Positions 37,667 through 46,954 of a DNA stretch of 64,000 nucleotides are shown in pieces (the first letter of the stretch is position 1; every line of letters starts with the position of its first letter). The stretch lies in contig NZ_SNXC01000012.1 in the NCBI RefSeq assembly GCF_004362145.1, positions 372,001 through 436,000 on the forward strand. Direction: 5' to 3'. The notes beneath the pieces were generated by a model that made no database searches, was not told where the DNA came from, and saw nothing but the letters and a program-made list of their open reading frames with translations. Made by a program: the position numbers and the translations under genes. The DNA is from Marinomonas balearica. Its GTDB lineage: Bacteria > Pseudomonadota > Gammaproteobacteria > Pseudomonadales > Marinomonadaceae.

Positions 37667-38409
37667 TTTGGTTCGGTTTTAAGTTGTCACCCATCAAATG
37701 GCTAAAAGTGCGAAGTAGAGTGAGCTGAGATCTTAAGAGTTTAAGTCGATCCATTCTTCTTTTTTCGACATGGTTTATCAGGCTAAAGTTTATACATATG
37801 CAAAGTGACATGTATAAAAAAACCGTTTTTCTATACATGTTAATTTCTAACGAAATGTAACAGACCAGTGAGGACTGTTTTGAAAAAAGAACTGCATGAA
37901 CCCAGCCATTCAGCGGGGTATGAGTTGAGGTAACAGTGTAAAGCTTGGCGGCTACTTTGGTTTTATTATCCTGAAATGAATGAACGCGTTACCCAAAAAC
38001 TATAATTTGGAACTGCATTGGCTACTTCACTTTTTGAAAAAAATTTTCCCACAGGATTTGCTTAATCTAACAAGACGGCAACCGAAAAAGCGAGCTAAAG
38101 TTGGTATGAGCGCAGACACGCAGATAGAGCTACTTTTCAAATTGGAAGCTGTGTTTTATGGGGGGCTTGAATAAGTTTTTATACGCATAAAAGTGCTGTG
38201 GTGCTCTAGTCGAGTCTAAAACAGCCCCTCAATAGCTCTCTTTCTTCTTTACTGCTAACTCATAGGGCTATTCATCGTGCGCGAATACCAATACTGTCGA
38301 TTCGTGCGTTTGGTTAGGGTAGAAGACAATATACTGGTTAGGCGGTTGAGTTCTTCGTCTTCTATATTGTGTGATTAGTTGATGCGGTTGTTACGTCTAA
38401 ATTCAGTCG
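37667..38409. other. AT-rich gene-poor stretch between the two toxin-antitoxin remnants
   Basis: About 740 bp with no gene I can support. Frames of 64 codons at 37644-37838 (minus) and 37980-38174 (plus) show no recognisable domain, no clear ribosome site and unusual composition. The DNA may be the decayed remainder of mobile or toxin-antitoxin modules. Confidence 0.4.
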
Positions 38410-38835
38410 CTAGTCGAGAGTGCTTTGCTGTTGTTTTACTTCTTCTATAAAGTCTGATAATTCACTTAGTTTGTGTTCCACAACATGCTTGACTCTCTCT
38501 AGGTTGAGATTTTGGTAGTCGCTCACGGCGATGTCTCTAACACCAACCATTTTTTGTAGGTTGTCGGCCAATTGAGCTGAAAGTAGCCCTACTTTTTTGA
38601 GTTGTTCAAAACTGTCCACACCACTTTGTGGAACACCTGTTTTGTGGTGTTTGTTGAGAATGTTGGCGATGTCGATACTGGCTTCACAAGCCCGTTGGAG
38701 GTTGAAGATGACGGAGTCTTGGCGGGTTAAGTCGTTTTCGAAGTGAGAGGAAGCGAAATACACTTCTTCGATGCGTTTTACTGCATGTTCAATAGAAGCA
38801 AATTTATGGTGAATAGCATCACTAATCAAAACCAT
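38410..38835 (-). CDS. HepT-like (DUF86, HEPN) protein lacking the catalytic histidine
   Basis: 141 residues with a GGAG site. The helical HEPN fold and the block LQKMVGVRDIAVSDYQNLN match HepT ribonuclease toxins, where the active motif is R-x4-H followed by Y, as in RNIAVHDYQ. Here Arg100 and Tyr107 remain but residue 105 is Ser (AGC) instead of His, and Asn is Asp. The protein is therefore probably inactive as an RNase. The partner MntA nucleotidyltransferase antitoxin is absent on both sides: yicC lies 49 bp upstream, and downstream is gene-poor. It looks like a degenerate orphan. Confidence 0.75.
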   Translation of the reverse strand: MVLISDAIHHKFASIEHAVKRIEEVYFASSHFENDLTRQDSVIFNLQRACEASIDIANILNKHHKTGVPQSGVDSFEQLKKVGLLSAQLADNLQKMVGVRDIAVSDYQNLNLERVKHVVEHKLSELSDFIEEVKQQQSTLD

Positions 38836-38884
38836 AAAATGCTCCTATTGAATTCTGGAAGGTAATTAAAACAGCCCGAATGAC

Positions 38885-39751
38885 TTACTCAATATTCTGA
38901 ATCTGTTCTCTCATCTGTTCAATCAATACCTTCAATTCCACCGCGCTCTGTGTCGTTTCGACCACGATAGACTTAGAAGAAAGCGTATTCGCTTCGCGGT
39001 TGAGTTCTTGCATTAGGAAGTCCAAACGGCGGCCGATAGGGCCTTTTTGTTTAAGTTGGCGGCGGACTTCTTTGGTATGAGTGATTAGGCGGTCAAGCTC
39101 TTCGGCGACGTCGGCTTTTTGTGCCAAAAGGACGATTTCCGCTTCGACGCGCATTGGGTCAAGTTCCGCTTTAGCATCGGCCAGTTTGTCGAGTAGGTTT
39201 TGTTTTTGCGCGGCGATGATGGTTGGTAGCTTTTCTTTTACATCAGCAACAATCGCGTCGATGCTTGTTAGGCGTTGTTCGATGATCTCGACCAGTTGTT
39301 CGCCTTCACGCAAACGCATTTGAATCATTTCGTCGACGGTCTTGTTGAACAGCTCAACAACGGCTTTTTTCATTGCTTCTGCATCGTCGCTGGTGTCGCT
39401 TAGGATGCCCGGCCATTGTAAAATTTGCAGTGGAGAAGGGGTTTTGATGCCATCGAACCAAGTACCCAGCTCTTGTACAGCGTTGGCCAGAGCTTGTGCG
39501 TTGTCTGGGTTAATGGTTAGGCTGGTGGCCGCTTTATCGACGGCTTGAAAACGAAGCTGGCATTCCACTTTGCCTCGATTTAGCTTTTTACGCAGTACAT
39601 CACGGAAGCTGAACTCTAACTCACGAAAATTTTCAGGCAGGCGGAAATGCGGCTCAAGGTAGCGTTGGTTTACCGAGCGAACTTCCCAGCTGATTGTACC
39701 CCAATCGAATACAGCCTCTTGGCGTGAGAAAGCGGTCATGCTTGCGGTCAT
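38885..39751 (-). CDS. yicC: YicC-family endoribonuclease
   Basis: 288 residues from the ATG at 39751, which has an AGG eight bases upstream; a GTG at 39760 would add three. The N-terminal YicC domain starts MTASMTAFSRQEA with WEVRSVNQRYLEPHFRLPEN, and the C-terminal DUF1732 region has LLAQKADVAEELDRLITH and GRRLDFLMQELNREANTLSS. YicC proteins are stress-related RNases in E. coli. In Pseudomonas the next gene is gmk; here that place is taken by the HepT-like gene, and gmk is 36 kb away. It is divergent from rph, the common arrangement. Confidence 0.92.
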   Translation of the reverse strand: MTASMTAFSRQEAVFDWGTISWEVRSVNQRYLEPHFRLPENFRELEFSFRDVLRKKLNRGKVECQLRFQAVDKAATSLTINPDNAQALANAVQELGTWFDGIKTPSPLQILQWPGILSDTSDDAEAMKKAVVELFNKTVDEMIQMRLREGEQLVEIIEQRLTSIDAIVADVKEKLPTIIAAQKQNLLDKLADAKAELDPMRVEAEIVLLAQKADVAEELDRLITHTKEVRRQLKQKGPIGRRLDFLMQELNREANTLSSKSIVVETTQSAVELKVLIEQMREQIQNIE

Positions 39752-39902
39752 ATGTATCACCTAATTGCAGTTTATTTAAAGGCGGATAGTGTACCGCAAA
39801 TGATCTGGATAGGTCAGATGGTCAAGTATGAAATTTCGGGAAGTAAAATGACTTTTGGTTCGCTATAATGGCGCTTCCATTGAATTAAGTAGAGAGACAA
39901 GT

Positions 39903-40628
39903 ATGCGTCCAAGTGGTAGAGCAGCAGATCAATTGCGCCCAATGAAGTTCACCCGTAATTTTACCAAACACGCGGAAGGTTCCGTGCTGGTTGAGTGTGG
40001 TGATACTAAGGTCATCTGTACCGCGACGGTTGTGCCGGGCGTTCCTCGTTTTTTGAAAGGTAAGGGACAAGGCTGGATTACTGCTGAATATGGCATGTTG
40101 CCGCGTTCGACACACAGCCGTATGGATCGTGAAGCTGCGCGTGGTAAGCAGGGCGGTCGTACTGTTGAGATTCAACGTTTGATTGGCCGTTCTTTACGTG
40201 CTGCCATCGATCTTAAAAAACTGGGTGAAAACACCATTACGATCGACTGTGATGTGATTCAGGCAGACGGCGGTACGCGTACCGCGTCTATTTCAGGTGG
40301 TTTTGTTGCACTTGCAGACGCCGTGAAAACCTTGGTAGAAAAGAAGAAGCTGAAAGAAAACCCGATTGTATCTCAGATCGCGGCGATCTCAGTCGGTGTA
40401 TACAAAGGCACGCCAGTTTTAGATTTGGATTACCCAGAAGATTCCAATGCTGAGACAGACATGAACGTGATCATGAACGATAAAGGCGGCTTTATCGAGA
40501 TTCAAGGCACGGCTGAAGGCGCAGCGTTTGGTGATGAAGAGATGCTGGGCATGTTGTCTGTTGCTCGTAAAGGCATTAACGAGATTATGGAAATGCAACG
40601 CCAAGTATTATTTAACGAGGCAGAATAA
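39903..40628 (+). CDS. rph: Ribonuclease PH
   Basis: 241 residues from the ATG at 39903, preceded by a GAGAG site; a longer frame from 39855 overlaps the TATAAT at 39864-39869 that is the likely -10. The start [14 protein letters not shown] is typical. RNase PH trims tRNA 3' ends phosphorolytically as a hexamer. Motifs include [40 protein letters not shown], and [20 protein letters not shown]. An intrinsic terminator follows at 40661. Divergent from yicC. Confidence 0.96.
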   Translation: MRPSGRAADQLRPMKFTRNFTKHAEGSVLVECGDTKVICTATVVPGVPRFLKGKGQGWITAEYGMLPRSTHSRMDREAARGKQGGRTVEIQRLIGRSLRAAIDLKKLGENTITIDCDVIQADGGTRTASISGGFVALADAVKTLVEKKKLKENPIVSQIAAISVGVYKGTPVLDLDYPEDSNAETDMNVIMNDKGGFIEIQGTAEGAAFGDEEMLGMLSVARKGINEIMEMQRQVLFNEAE

Positions 40629-40660
40629 GAGCTTCAGACTCTCTTTAATCTCTGTTGACG

Positions 40661-40686
40661 AAAGGAGCCATTGGCTCCTTTTTTTT
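40661..40686 (+). terminator. Intrinsic terminator of rph
   Basis: AAAGGAGCC (40661-40669), a 3-nt loop, GGCTCCTTT, then a T-run. It lies 33 bp after the rph stop. Confidence 0.9.
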
Positions 40687-40887
40687 GGTTCATTTTTAGT
40701 AAGGTCGTTTTTTCGTTTTGTTTCGCTGTTTGTTATTTGAACATTCGTAGGATTAGATGGTAGAGAGATATTGATTCAATATGTCACCCAGTTTGATGTT
40801 TTTTGCGCCTAAATTTGAGACCGGTCTGTGTCAAACTTGTACCGTTTATCAATGAATACCAACAATAAAAACAAGAGGTGAAAAACC

Positions 40888-41418
40888 ATGAAACGAGCGT
40901 GTTTTAGAAGGGTTATGGGCTCTGTTGTTTCTATCAGTGCTCTTGTAGCTATGAATACGTTGGCTGCCTCGCCGATTGAAGGGGTTTGGCAATTGAATCA
41001 AGAGGGTGATATTTCCAAACAGCTAGAGCGCTCAGTTGACGAAGTGGTGGCAGATATGAACTTCTTTGTTCGCTCATTTGCCCGCCCCATTCTGAAAAAA
41101 GAAACAAAAGTATGCGACACATGGCAGATACTGCTCGATAGCAAAACCGTTCTTTGGCAATGTGGCGACGAGTCAGCACAAGAGTTGCCTGCCAATGCTC
41201 TTCGCTATGAGACGAAGGCTGAAGATGATAAAGACAGAACGATTTACAATACTGTCCAGTTTGATGAAAAGAGCCTAACCATCGAGCTTGCTTCTGACCG
41301 AGGAACGCGCACCAATTATTGGCTGCTGACCGATCCCAATACATTGGAATATACTGCGACACTGGAGTCGGAAAAGTTGCCCAAACCGCTTACTTGGACG
41401 CTTACTTATAAACGCTGA
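40888..41418 (+). CDS. Small secreted protein of unknown function
   Basis: 176 residues. There is a clear signal peptide (MKRACFRRVMGSVVSISALV through LAAS, cleavage near residue 27). The mature part begins SPIEGVWQLNQEGD, and a G-x-W start of a beta-strand is reminiscent of lipocalin-like or DUF-type beta-barrel proteins, but I do not recognise a family. Two cysteines (KVCDTW and LWQCGD) could form a disulfide in the periplasm. GAGGTG precedes the ATG. It is monocistronic, with about 240 bp to the next gene. Confidence 0.7.
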   Translation: MKRACFRRVMGSVVSISALVAMNTLAASPIEGVWQLNQEGDISKQLERSVDEVVADMNFFVRSFARPILKKETKVCDTWQILLDSKTVLWQCGDESAQELPANALRYETKAEDDKDRTIYNTVQFDEKSLTIELASDRGTRTNYWLLTDPNTLEYTATLESEKLPKPLTWTLTYKR

Positions 41419-41660
41419 TTTAAAGACTTGCTTCTGTCTCCCTCTTAAGTAAGGGGGAAAAGCGGCACAGCAACTCTCGCAGGTGTGCGCCCTTATTATT
41501 CGCACAAATCGAAATCAAAAAGCAGAAATTGAAATAGCGAACAAAGCATTTTCATCCGACACTTGAGAGGTTTAAGATGGCGAATACGGGTTCGGTTGCA
41601 ATGGACTCTCTGTACCTTGCTTTTGGGCCGTTTGTTTGAAAACAATAATAAGGATTTTGT

Positions 41661-42650
41661 ATGAAATACGGTTTACCGCTTATCGCGCTTACGTTCAGCT
41701 TGAACGTCTTGGCTCACGATCACATCATTCCTGCGACACCTTCCAGTTTTGAAGACTTCCCGTTCAGCACAGTGTCCACTGACGGCATTGAAACGTTGAA
41801 TGCTCAAAGAGACCGACGTTCTTTGCGTACATTTACGAAGGTGAAGTATGCGCACAAATCGGATATGGATTTGCACCTTACCATTATTCGACCAGAGCTT
41901 AGACGAGTGCTGGGTGAAACAGAGGAAAATAGCCAATTTCCAATGATCGTTTATGTTCCAGGCTCTGCTTGGTTTAAACAAGATATGGACAATGGATTAG
42001 CGCAACTTGCTCGTTTCGCTGAGCGTGGTTATGTGGTCGCGATGGTAGAGTACAGGCCGTCACCTCTTGCTCCGTTTCCAGCACAGGTAGAAGATACCAA
42101 AACCGCGATTCATTATATGAAGGCTCATGCTAAGCAATATTTGGGTGATCCTAATAATATGATTGTTTGGGGGGATTCATCCGGCGGCCATACGTCTGCG
42201 ATGGTGGGTGCAACGCTTGATACGCGTGATTTTGACGACACGACAAAACCTGCGATTACCTTAAAGGCGGTTGTGGACTACTACGGACCAACAGCCATCG
42301 ATAAGATGAACGAAGAGCCGTCCACTTACGATCATATTCAGCCGAATTCGCCAGAAGGTATGTTATTGGGTGGGGTAAATGTTTTGGAGAACAAAGATAA
42401 AGCCAAGCTTGCCAACCCTATGCACTATGTTTCCAGCACAGAAAATATGCCACCGTACTTGATTGTTCATGGTGACAAAGATCGATTAGTCCCTTTTGGA
42501 CAAAGTGTGATGTTGTTTGAAACGTTAAAAAAGCACAAGCAACCTGCGCGCATGATTCGATTGCACAATGCAGATCACGGCAGAGCGCCGTATTGGCAAG
42601 ATGATATGCTCGATATTGTGGATAATTTTATACAACGTAATATTGATTAG
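41661..42650 (+). CDS. Secreted alpha/beta-hydrolase (esterase-like)
   Basis: 329 residues with a short signal peptide ending LAH near residue 19. The nucleophile motif is GDSSG at 171-175 (Ser173); likely acid and base are Asp274 (VHGDKD) and His306 (NADHGRAP). In place of the usual HGG oxyanion motif there is VPGSAW at 99-104, unusual for this group. It belongs to the BD-FAE/esterase branch like the gene at 5403, but is clearly divergent from it. A strong bidirectional terminator follows. Confidence 0.83.
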   Translation: MKYGLPLIALTFSLNVLAHDHIIPATPSSFEDFPFSTVSTDGIETLNAQRDRRSLRTFTKVKYAHKSDMDLHLTIIRPELRRVLGETEENSQFPMIVYVPGSAWFKQDMDNGLAQLARFAERGYVVAMVEYRPSPLAPFPAQVEDTKTAIHYMKAHAKQYLGDPNNMIVWGDSSGGHTSAMVGATLDTRDFDDTTKPAITLKAVVDYYGPTAIDKMNEEPSTYDHIQPNSPEGMLLGGVNVLENKDKAKLANPMHYVSSTENMPPYLIVHGDKDRLVPFGQSVMLFETLKKHKQPARMIRLHNADHGRAPYWQDDMLDIVDNFIQRNID

Positions 42651-42698
42651 AGCGTTAACGCGTTTTGATCAAAGATAAGAAATAATAAAGAAGAATTA

Positions 42699-42735
42699 AA
42701 AAAGCCCTGACAAGATAACTTGTCAGGGCTTTTTA
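42699..42735. terminator. Bidirectional intrinsic terminator
   Basis: A perfect stem AAAAGCCCTGACAAG / CTTGTCAGGGCTTTT with loop ATAA, flanked by A and T runs. It lies between the convergent esterase and ushA-like genes and suits both. Confidence 0.93.
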
Positions 42736-42761
42736 GCATTACGCAGAGTTAAAGAAGAGTC

Positions 42762-44372
42762 TTAACGCTTAACTGCGCCAGATGGAGCGAATGCTGCAAC
42801 GTCTACTGGAGAGTTGTTTTGGAAGTATTCAACCAATACATCTGCATCAACATAGCCAGAGTTCACGTAGTTAGGGTGATCCGTTACTTTAGGGTAACCG
42901 TCGCCGCCTGTTGCTACGTAGCTGTTAATCGCGATGCGGTACGTTTTACCTTCTTCTAAAGGCGCACCGTTTACCTGAATCTCAGTTGCACGGCCGTCTT
43001 TAAGCGTTAGAGCAACACCTGCGAATTGAGCGAAAGCACCGCTTCCTTGTTGCTTCGCAGCAACAACAGATAGGTAATCTTTAAGCTCTTCAGCCGTTAG
43101 ATCAACGTAAGAGATCGCGTTACCGAAAGGCTGTACTTTCAATACGCTTTTGTAGGTGATGTCGCCTGCTTCCATGTTGTCGCGAATACCACCAGAGTTC
43201 ATGATGCCGATGTCTGCGCCAACTTTGTCCATCATTGCAGTAGCAATCAAGTTACCTAGGTTAGTCTCGTTGCTACGAACAACTTTACGCTCACCTACTA
43301 GGTCAGCCGTTGCGTAACCGATTTTAACATTAAGCTCTGCTTGGCCTTTTTCTTGGAAAGGTGTCAGCATTTCTAGCATTTCAGCGTTTTCAGGAATTTC
43401 TTTCTCGATGAATACGCGCTTCTTAGTGCCGTCAGCCTGTTTCACTTTCTTCTTCAAGTTAACTGGAATGAGTCGGTAATCTGGAGCTACGATTTCGCCG
43501 TTTTTGAACGTGAAGTCTAAACGACCCACGTATTTACCCCACTCGTATGCCTGAAGAATGAGTGTGCCATTTTGCACATCAGGTTCGAACAATGGGTTTT
43601 GAGAGTGACCACCAACAATGATGTCGATGCCGGGTACAGAGCGGGCTAGTGTTACGTCACCCGGTGCATTACCACCGTAGTTGCCGTTTGCGTAGTGCCC
43701 CATGTGAGTCGCAGCAATGACGATGTCCGCTTTTTTGCGAAGCTCAGGAATCAAGGTTTTCGCCACTTCGACAGGCGATTTGATTTCTAGGCCTTCAAGG
43801 TATTCAGGGTTACCGATACGGATTGTATCATCGGTAGTGAAACCGACTACTGCAACGCGAAGGTCTTCAACTTGGAAGATTTTGTACGCGTCGAACAGAG
43901 GCTTGCCTGTTTCTTTGTCTAGGATGTTTGCAGAAAGGAATGGGAAACCCGCCCACTCTTGCTGTTGTTTAAGTACAGAGATCGGGTTGTCGAATTCGTG
44001 GTTACCCAATGCCATTGCATCGTACTTAAGCATGTTCATGCCACGGAAATCTGGCTCTGCGTCTTGTAGGTCAGACTCTGGAACACCTGTGTTGATGTCA
44101 CCACCTGAAAGCAACAACGAGTTACCGTTTTCTAATGCAACTTCTTCACGAATGTTGTCAATCAGCGTCTTACGAGCAGCCATGCCGTACTCGCCTTTGC
44201 CGTTTTTCCAGAAGCGACCATGGTGATCGTTCGTATGAAGTATAGTTAGGTTGTACTCTTTATCTTGTTCCCACATTGGGCCTTCAGACGTACCAGACAT
44301 AACTGAACAGCCAGCTACTGCCAGAGCAACGCCTGACACAGCTAGATGCGTAAAATAGCGAGTTGCTTTCAT
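42762..44372 (-). CDS. UshA-like 5'-nucleotidase/2',3'-cyclic phosphodiesterase lipoprotein
   Basis: 536 residues. The signal ends LAVAGC (Cys22), so this is a lipoprotein of the periplasm or outer membrane. The N-terminal metallophosphatase domain has TILHTNDHHGRF (metal ligands near 49-51), LLSGGDINTGVPESD and ALGNHEFDNP. The C-terminal nucleotidase domain has NLGNLIATAMMDKVGADIGI, NSGGIRDNMEAGDIT, and the substrate region VATGGDGYPK. It would dephosphorylate extracellular nucleotides for uptake, as UshA or the Vibrio NutA do. Monocistronic between two terminators. Confidence 0.92.
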   Translation of the reverse strand: MKATRYFTHLAVSGVALAVAGCSVMSGTSEGPMWEQDKEYNLTILHTNDHHGRFWKNGKGEYGMAARKTLIDNIREEVALENGNSLLLSGGDINTGVPESDLQDAEPDFRGMNMLKYDAMALGNHEFDNPISVLKQQQEWAGFPFLSANILDKETGKPLFDAYKIFQVEDLRVAVVGFTTDDTIRIGNPEYLEGLEIKSPVEVAKTLIPELRKKADIVIAATHMGHYANGNYGGNAPGDVTLARSVPGIDIIVGGHSQNPLFEPDVQNGTLILQAYEWGKYVGRLDFTFKNGEIVAPDYRLIPVNLKKKVKQADGTKKRVFIEKEIPENAEMLEMLTPFQEKGQAELNVKIGYATADLVGERKVVRSNETNLGNLIATAMMDKVGADIGIMNSGGIRDNMEAGDITYKSVLKVQPFGNAISYVDLTAEELKDYLSVVAAKQQGSGAFAQFAGVALTLKDGRATEIQVNGAPLEEGKTYRIAINSYVATGGDGYPKVTDHPNYVNSGYVDADVLVEYFQNNSPVDVAAFAPSGAVKR

Positions 44373-44572
44373 TATTACTTACCTTGCAGAGTTGTTAGTG
44401 ATCCGTTTAACACTCGTTTGAACCAAACTGATTATGCGGTTTTTGTTTTGGACAAAACGACGTCATATCACTCTATCTCATAATTGTTACAAGTTCGAGT
44501 GCAAATAGCACAATAATTAACCATTTGATCAGATTTAGTAAGACTGAGGCCAATTTAAGGAAGGAATAAGCA

Positions 44573-44610
44573 TAAAAAAAGCCCTATACCGTTTGATAGA
44601 TACAGGACTT
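44573..44610 (-). terminator. Second minus-strand terminator-like hairpin
   Basis: On the minus strand a 10-bp stem with two G-U pairs (AAGTCCTGTA with TATAGGGCTT) is followed by seven T. It lies about 190 bp beyond the gtsD terminator, so it may end a separate small transcript or catch read-through. Confidence 0.6.
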
Positions 44611-44803
44611 AAGGGTGATTTTTTCAAAATTGAACGTGTTTTAACAGTAAGTTGTTAGAACGGATATCTAGGTGGAGTGCTTTCTGCCAGTGGCTTGAGT
44701 AGACATTATTCTACTAAGGGCTTTGCTTCAGAATCGTGCTCATCTGCTTGTTCTTCATTGTTATTATATTTTCGTTTTTTGAGTAAAAAATACAATCGAG
44801 AGG

Positions 44804-44830
44804 CGAAAAAAACCAGCCCGAAGGCTGGTC
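44804..44830 (-). terminator. Intrinsic terminator of the glucose importer operon
   Basis: On the minus strand ACCAGCC-TTCG-GGCTGGT followed by six T: a 7-bp stem with a stable UUCG tetraloop, 33 bp after the ATPase stop. Confidence 0.92.
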
Positions 44831-44862
44831 GAAAAGTACATACTTAAGAGTATGTTGGAGTA

Positions 44863-45972
44863 TTATTTGTCTAAACGTTCTTCGGTTTCGCAATCAAAGA
44901 CAACGGCCTTAGACGTGTCGAACATCATGGCGATGGTGTCGCCTGGTTGAGCGGAGTACGCGGGGTTTGAACGACAGTTTACTTCGGCGTTTTCAATGCG
45001 TGTGACAATCATGGTGTCTGCTCCCATCGGTTCTGTAACTTCCACTTCGATGTCGGCTTTTACGACAAACTCTAAACCTTCTTTATGGGGCTGAGGTTCG
45101 GTGATCATCTCAGGGCGCAAGCCAAGTAATACGGTTTGACCAAGGTGACCGGAAAGAGCGTCAGGTTTAGGGAAGGGCAATACCACATTGGATTGAGTTT
45201 TTAGTGACAAAGCACACACACCGTTTTGTTCAACAACTTGCGCGGGAATAAAGTTCATCGCCGGTGAGCCCATGAAGCCAGCCACAAATAAGTTGGCTGG
45301 ATCATCGTAGATTTCTTGAGGTGTACCAAGTTGCTGTACTTCACCGTCTTTCATGACCGCGATACGGTCTGCTAATGTCATTGCTTCGATCTGATCGTGA
45401 GTTACGTAAACAATGGTGGTGCCCAGCTTTTGATGGAGCTTTTTAATCTCGGTGCGCATTTCAACACGCAGCTTAGCGTCAAGGTTGGACAGCGGCTCAT
45501 CAAACAGATACATTTTTGGTCGACGTGCCAATGCGCGACCCATAGCTACACGTTGGCGTTGTCCGCCTGATAGTTGCGCGGGTTTACGTTTCAGTAAGTG
45601 TCCAATTTGCAGCATGTCTGCCACGCGAGAGACTTCCTTTTCGCGTTCTTCTTTAGGGACTTTACGCATTTCCAAACCAAAGGAAATGTTCTCTGCAACG
45701 GTCATGTTTGGGTACAGGGCATATGATTGAAAAACCATTGCGATGTCGCGGTCTTTCGGGCTTGCAAAGGTGACGTCTTGCCCATCGATCATAATGCGAC
45801 CATCGCTTACTTCTTCTAGACCCGCAATCGAGTTCATAAGAGTCGATTTACCACAGCCAGACGGACCAACTAGAATTAGGAACTCACCCGTCTCGATGGA
45901 AATATTGATGCCTTTTAGGATCTCATTTTGACCGTAACGCTTTTTAACATTTTCAATGACTAAATTTGCCAT
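44863..45972 (-). CDS. gtsD: ABC transporter ATPase of the glucose-type importer (MalK/UgpC family)
   Basis: 369 residues. Walker A is LVGPSGCGKSTLMNSIAGLE, the Q-loop MVFQSYALYPNMTV, the signature LSGGQRQRVAMGRALARRP, Walker B MYLFDEPLSNLDAKL, and the switch His YVTHDQ. The C-terminal regulatory domain (LLGLRPEMITEP) is typical of the MalK/UgpC group. It powers uptake through the two permeases upstream. The gap to the permease gene is 100 bp, and a UUCG terminator follows. Confidence 0.92.
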   Translation of the reverse strand: MANLVIENVKKRYGQNEILKGINISIETGEFLILVGPSGCGKSTLMNSIAGLEEVSDGRIMIDGQDVTFASPKDRDIAMVFQSYALYPNMTVAENISFGLEMRKVPKEEREKEVSRVADMLQIGHLLKRKPAQLSGGQRQRVAMGRALARRPKMYLFDEPLSNLDAKLRVEMRTEIKKLHQKLGTTIVYVTHDQIEAMTLADRIAVMKDGEVQQLGTPQEIYDDPANLFVAGFMGSPAMNFIPAQVVEQNGVCALSLKTQSNVVLPFPKPDALSGHLGQTVLLGLRPEMITEPQPHKEGLEFVVKADIEVEVTEPMGADTMIVTRIENAEVNCRSNPAYSAQPGDTIAMMFDTSKAVVFDCETEERLDK

Positions 45973-46072
45973 GTTTTTACTCCAGAATACTGTAACGAGC
46001 GTGCCGTCTTGTTGGCTCAGCTCTCATGAAACTCACCTGAATCAGTCGGCGTGTGCTTCGAATAAAATGTGA

Positions 46073-46954
46073 TTAACCTTTTACCGCACCAGCGGTTAAA
46101 CCGCGGACAAAGTATTTACCTGCCAATACATAGACGAGTAATGTAGGTAATGCGGCGATGATGGCAGCAGCCATGTCGACGTTGTATTCCTTACCGCCAA
46201 AGCTGGTATTTACCAAGTTGTTCAGTGCGACCGTTACAGGTTGAGTATCAAACCCTGAGAAGGCGACACCAAATAGGAAGTCGTTCCAGATTTGTGTGAA
46301 TTGCCAAATGATCGTTACGACAATGATCGGAGTCGAGATTGGCAAAATAATACGATAGAAAATGGTAAAAAAACCTGCTCCATCTAAACGCGCTGCTTTT
46401 ACCAATTCAGCCGGAACCGCTTGATAAAAGTTACGGAAGAACAGCGTCGTGAAGGCAACACCGTAGACGACGTGAACAAACACCAGCCCTGATGTGGTGT
46501 TGGCGACGCCCAACCAGCCCAATGTCTTCGCCATCGGCAAAAGAATCACTTGAAATGGGATAAAGCAGCCCAGTAGTAAAGCGGCGAAGAAGAAGTTACT
46601 ACCGCGAAACTTCCAGTGTGAAATAACATAGCCATTCAGCGCACCGACAATCGTAGAAATCAAAACGGCGGGAATAACGATCTGGAAAGAGTTAAGAAAG
46701 TAAGGCGCAATGCCTTCACATGTTCCGCCTGTACAGGCACCCGACCATGCTTTACCCCAAGCGTAGAAATCTAAGCTTGCTGGCAACGAGAGTAAGGTTC
46801 CTGTACGGATCTCTTCGACGTCTTTCAGTGACGTTAGCAGCATTACTATGAAGGGCGCTAGGTAAACGAATGCCATGGCAAGCAACGTTACATACAGTGC
46901 AACGCGCAGTACTTTATCGAGTGTAGAGGTTTGGCGTTTTGCAATATTACTCAT
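46073..46954 (-). CDS. gtsC: Sugar ABC transporter permease (GtsC-like, MalG family)
   Basis: 293 residues and polytopic. The EAA loop reads VPAELVKAARLDGAGFFTIF followed by YRIILPISTPI. I start at the ATG at 46954, which has AGG eight bases upstream; the longer frame's GTG at 46963 overlaps that ribosome site. The gene overlaps the end of the upstream permease by eight bases. The C-terminus KYFVRGLTAGAVKG is characteristic of MalG-type subunits. Confidence 0.9.
   Translation of the reverse strand: MSNIAKRQTSTLDKVLRVALYVTLLAMAFVYLAPFIVMLLTSLKDVEEIRTGTLLSLPASLDFYAWGKAWSGACTGGTCEGIAPYFLNSFQIVIPAVLISTIVGALNGYVISHWKFRGSNFFFAALLLGCFIPFQVILLPMAKTLGWLGVANTTSGLVFVHVVYGVAFTTLFFRNFYQAVPAELVKAARLDGAGFFTIFYRIILPISTPIIVVTIIWQFTQIWNDFLFGVAFSGFDTQPVTVALNNLVNTSFGGKEYNVDMAAAIIAALPTLLVYVLAGKYFVRGLTAGAVKG

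Larger units (their letters stand above)
44373..44862. other. 490-bp intergenic region with two minus-strand terminator hairpins
   Basis: Holds the promoter of the ushA-like gene, the terminator of the gtsD-like gene (44804-44830) and a second terminator-like hairpin (44573-44610). A TATAAT at 44763-44768 on the minus strand lies between the hairpins without a good -35. A short RNA of about 190 nt is possible. Confidence 0.4.

Noticed and set aside
37644-37838. 64-codon minus-strand frame
   Set aside because: It overlaps the hipB operator array, and has no recognisable domain or ribosome site.
37980-38174. 64-codon plus-strand frame
   Set aside because: No domain, no ribosome site, and no support from neighbours; could be a gene fragment but I cannot support it.
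39864-39869. TATAAT as full rph promoter
   Set aside because: No acceptable -35 at 16-18 bp; kept only as support for the start choice.
41446-41465. Hairpin TCCCTCTT/AAGGGGGA after the small secreted protein gene
   Set aside because: A stem is possible but no T-run follows on either strand.
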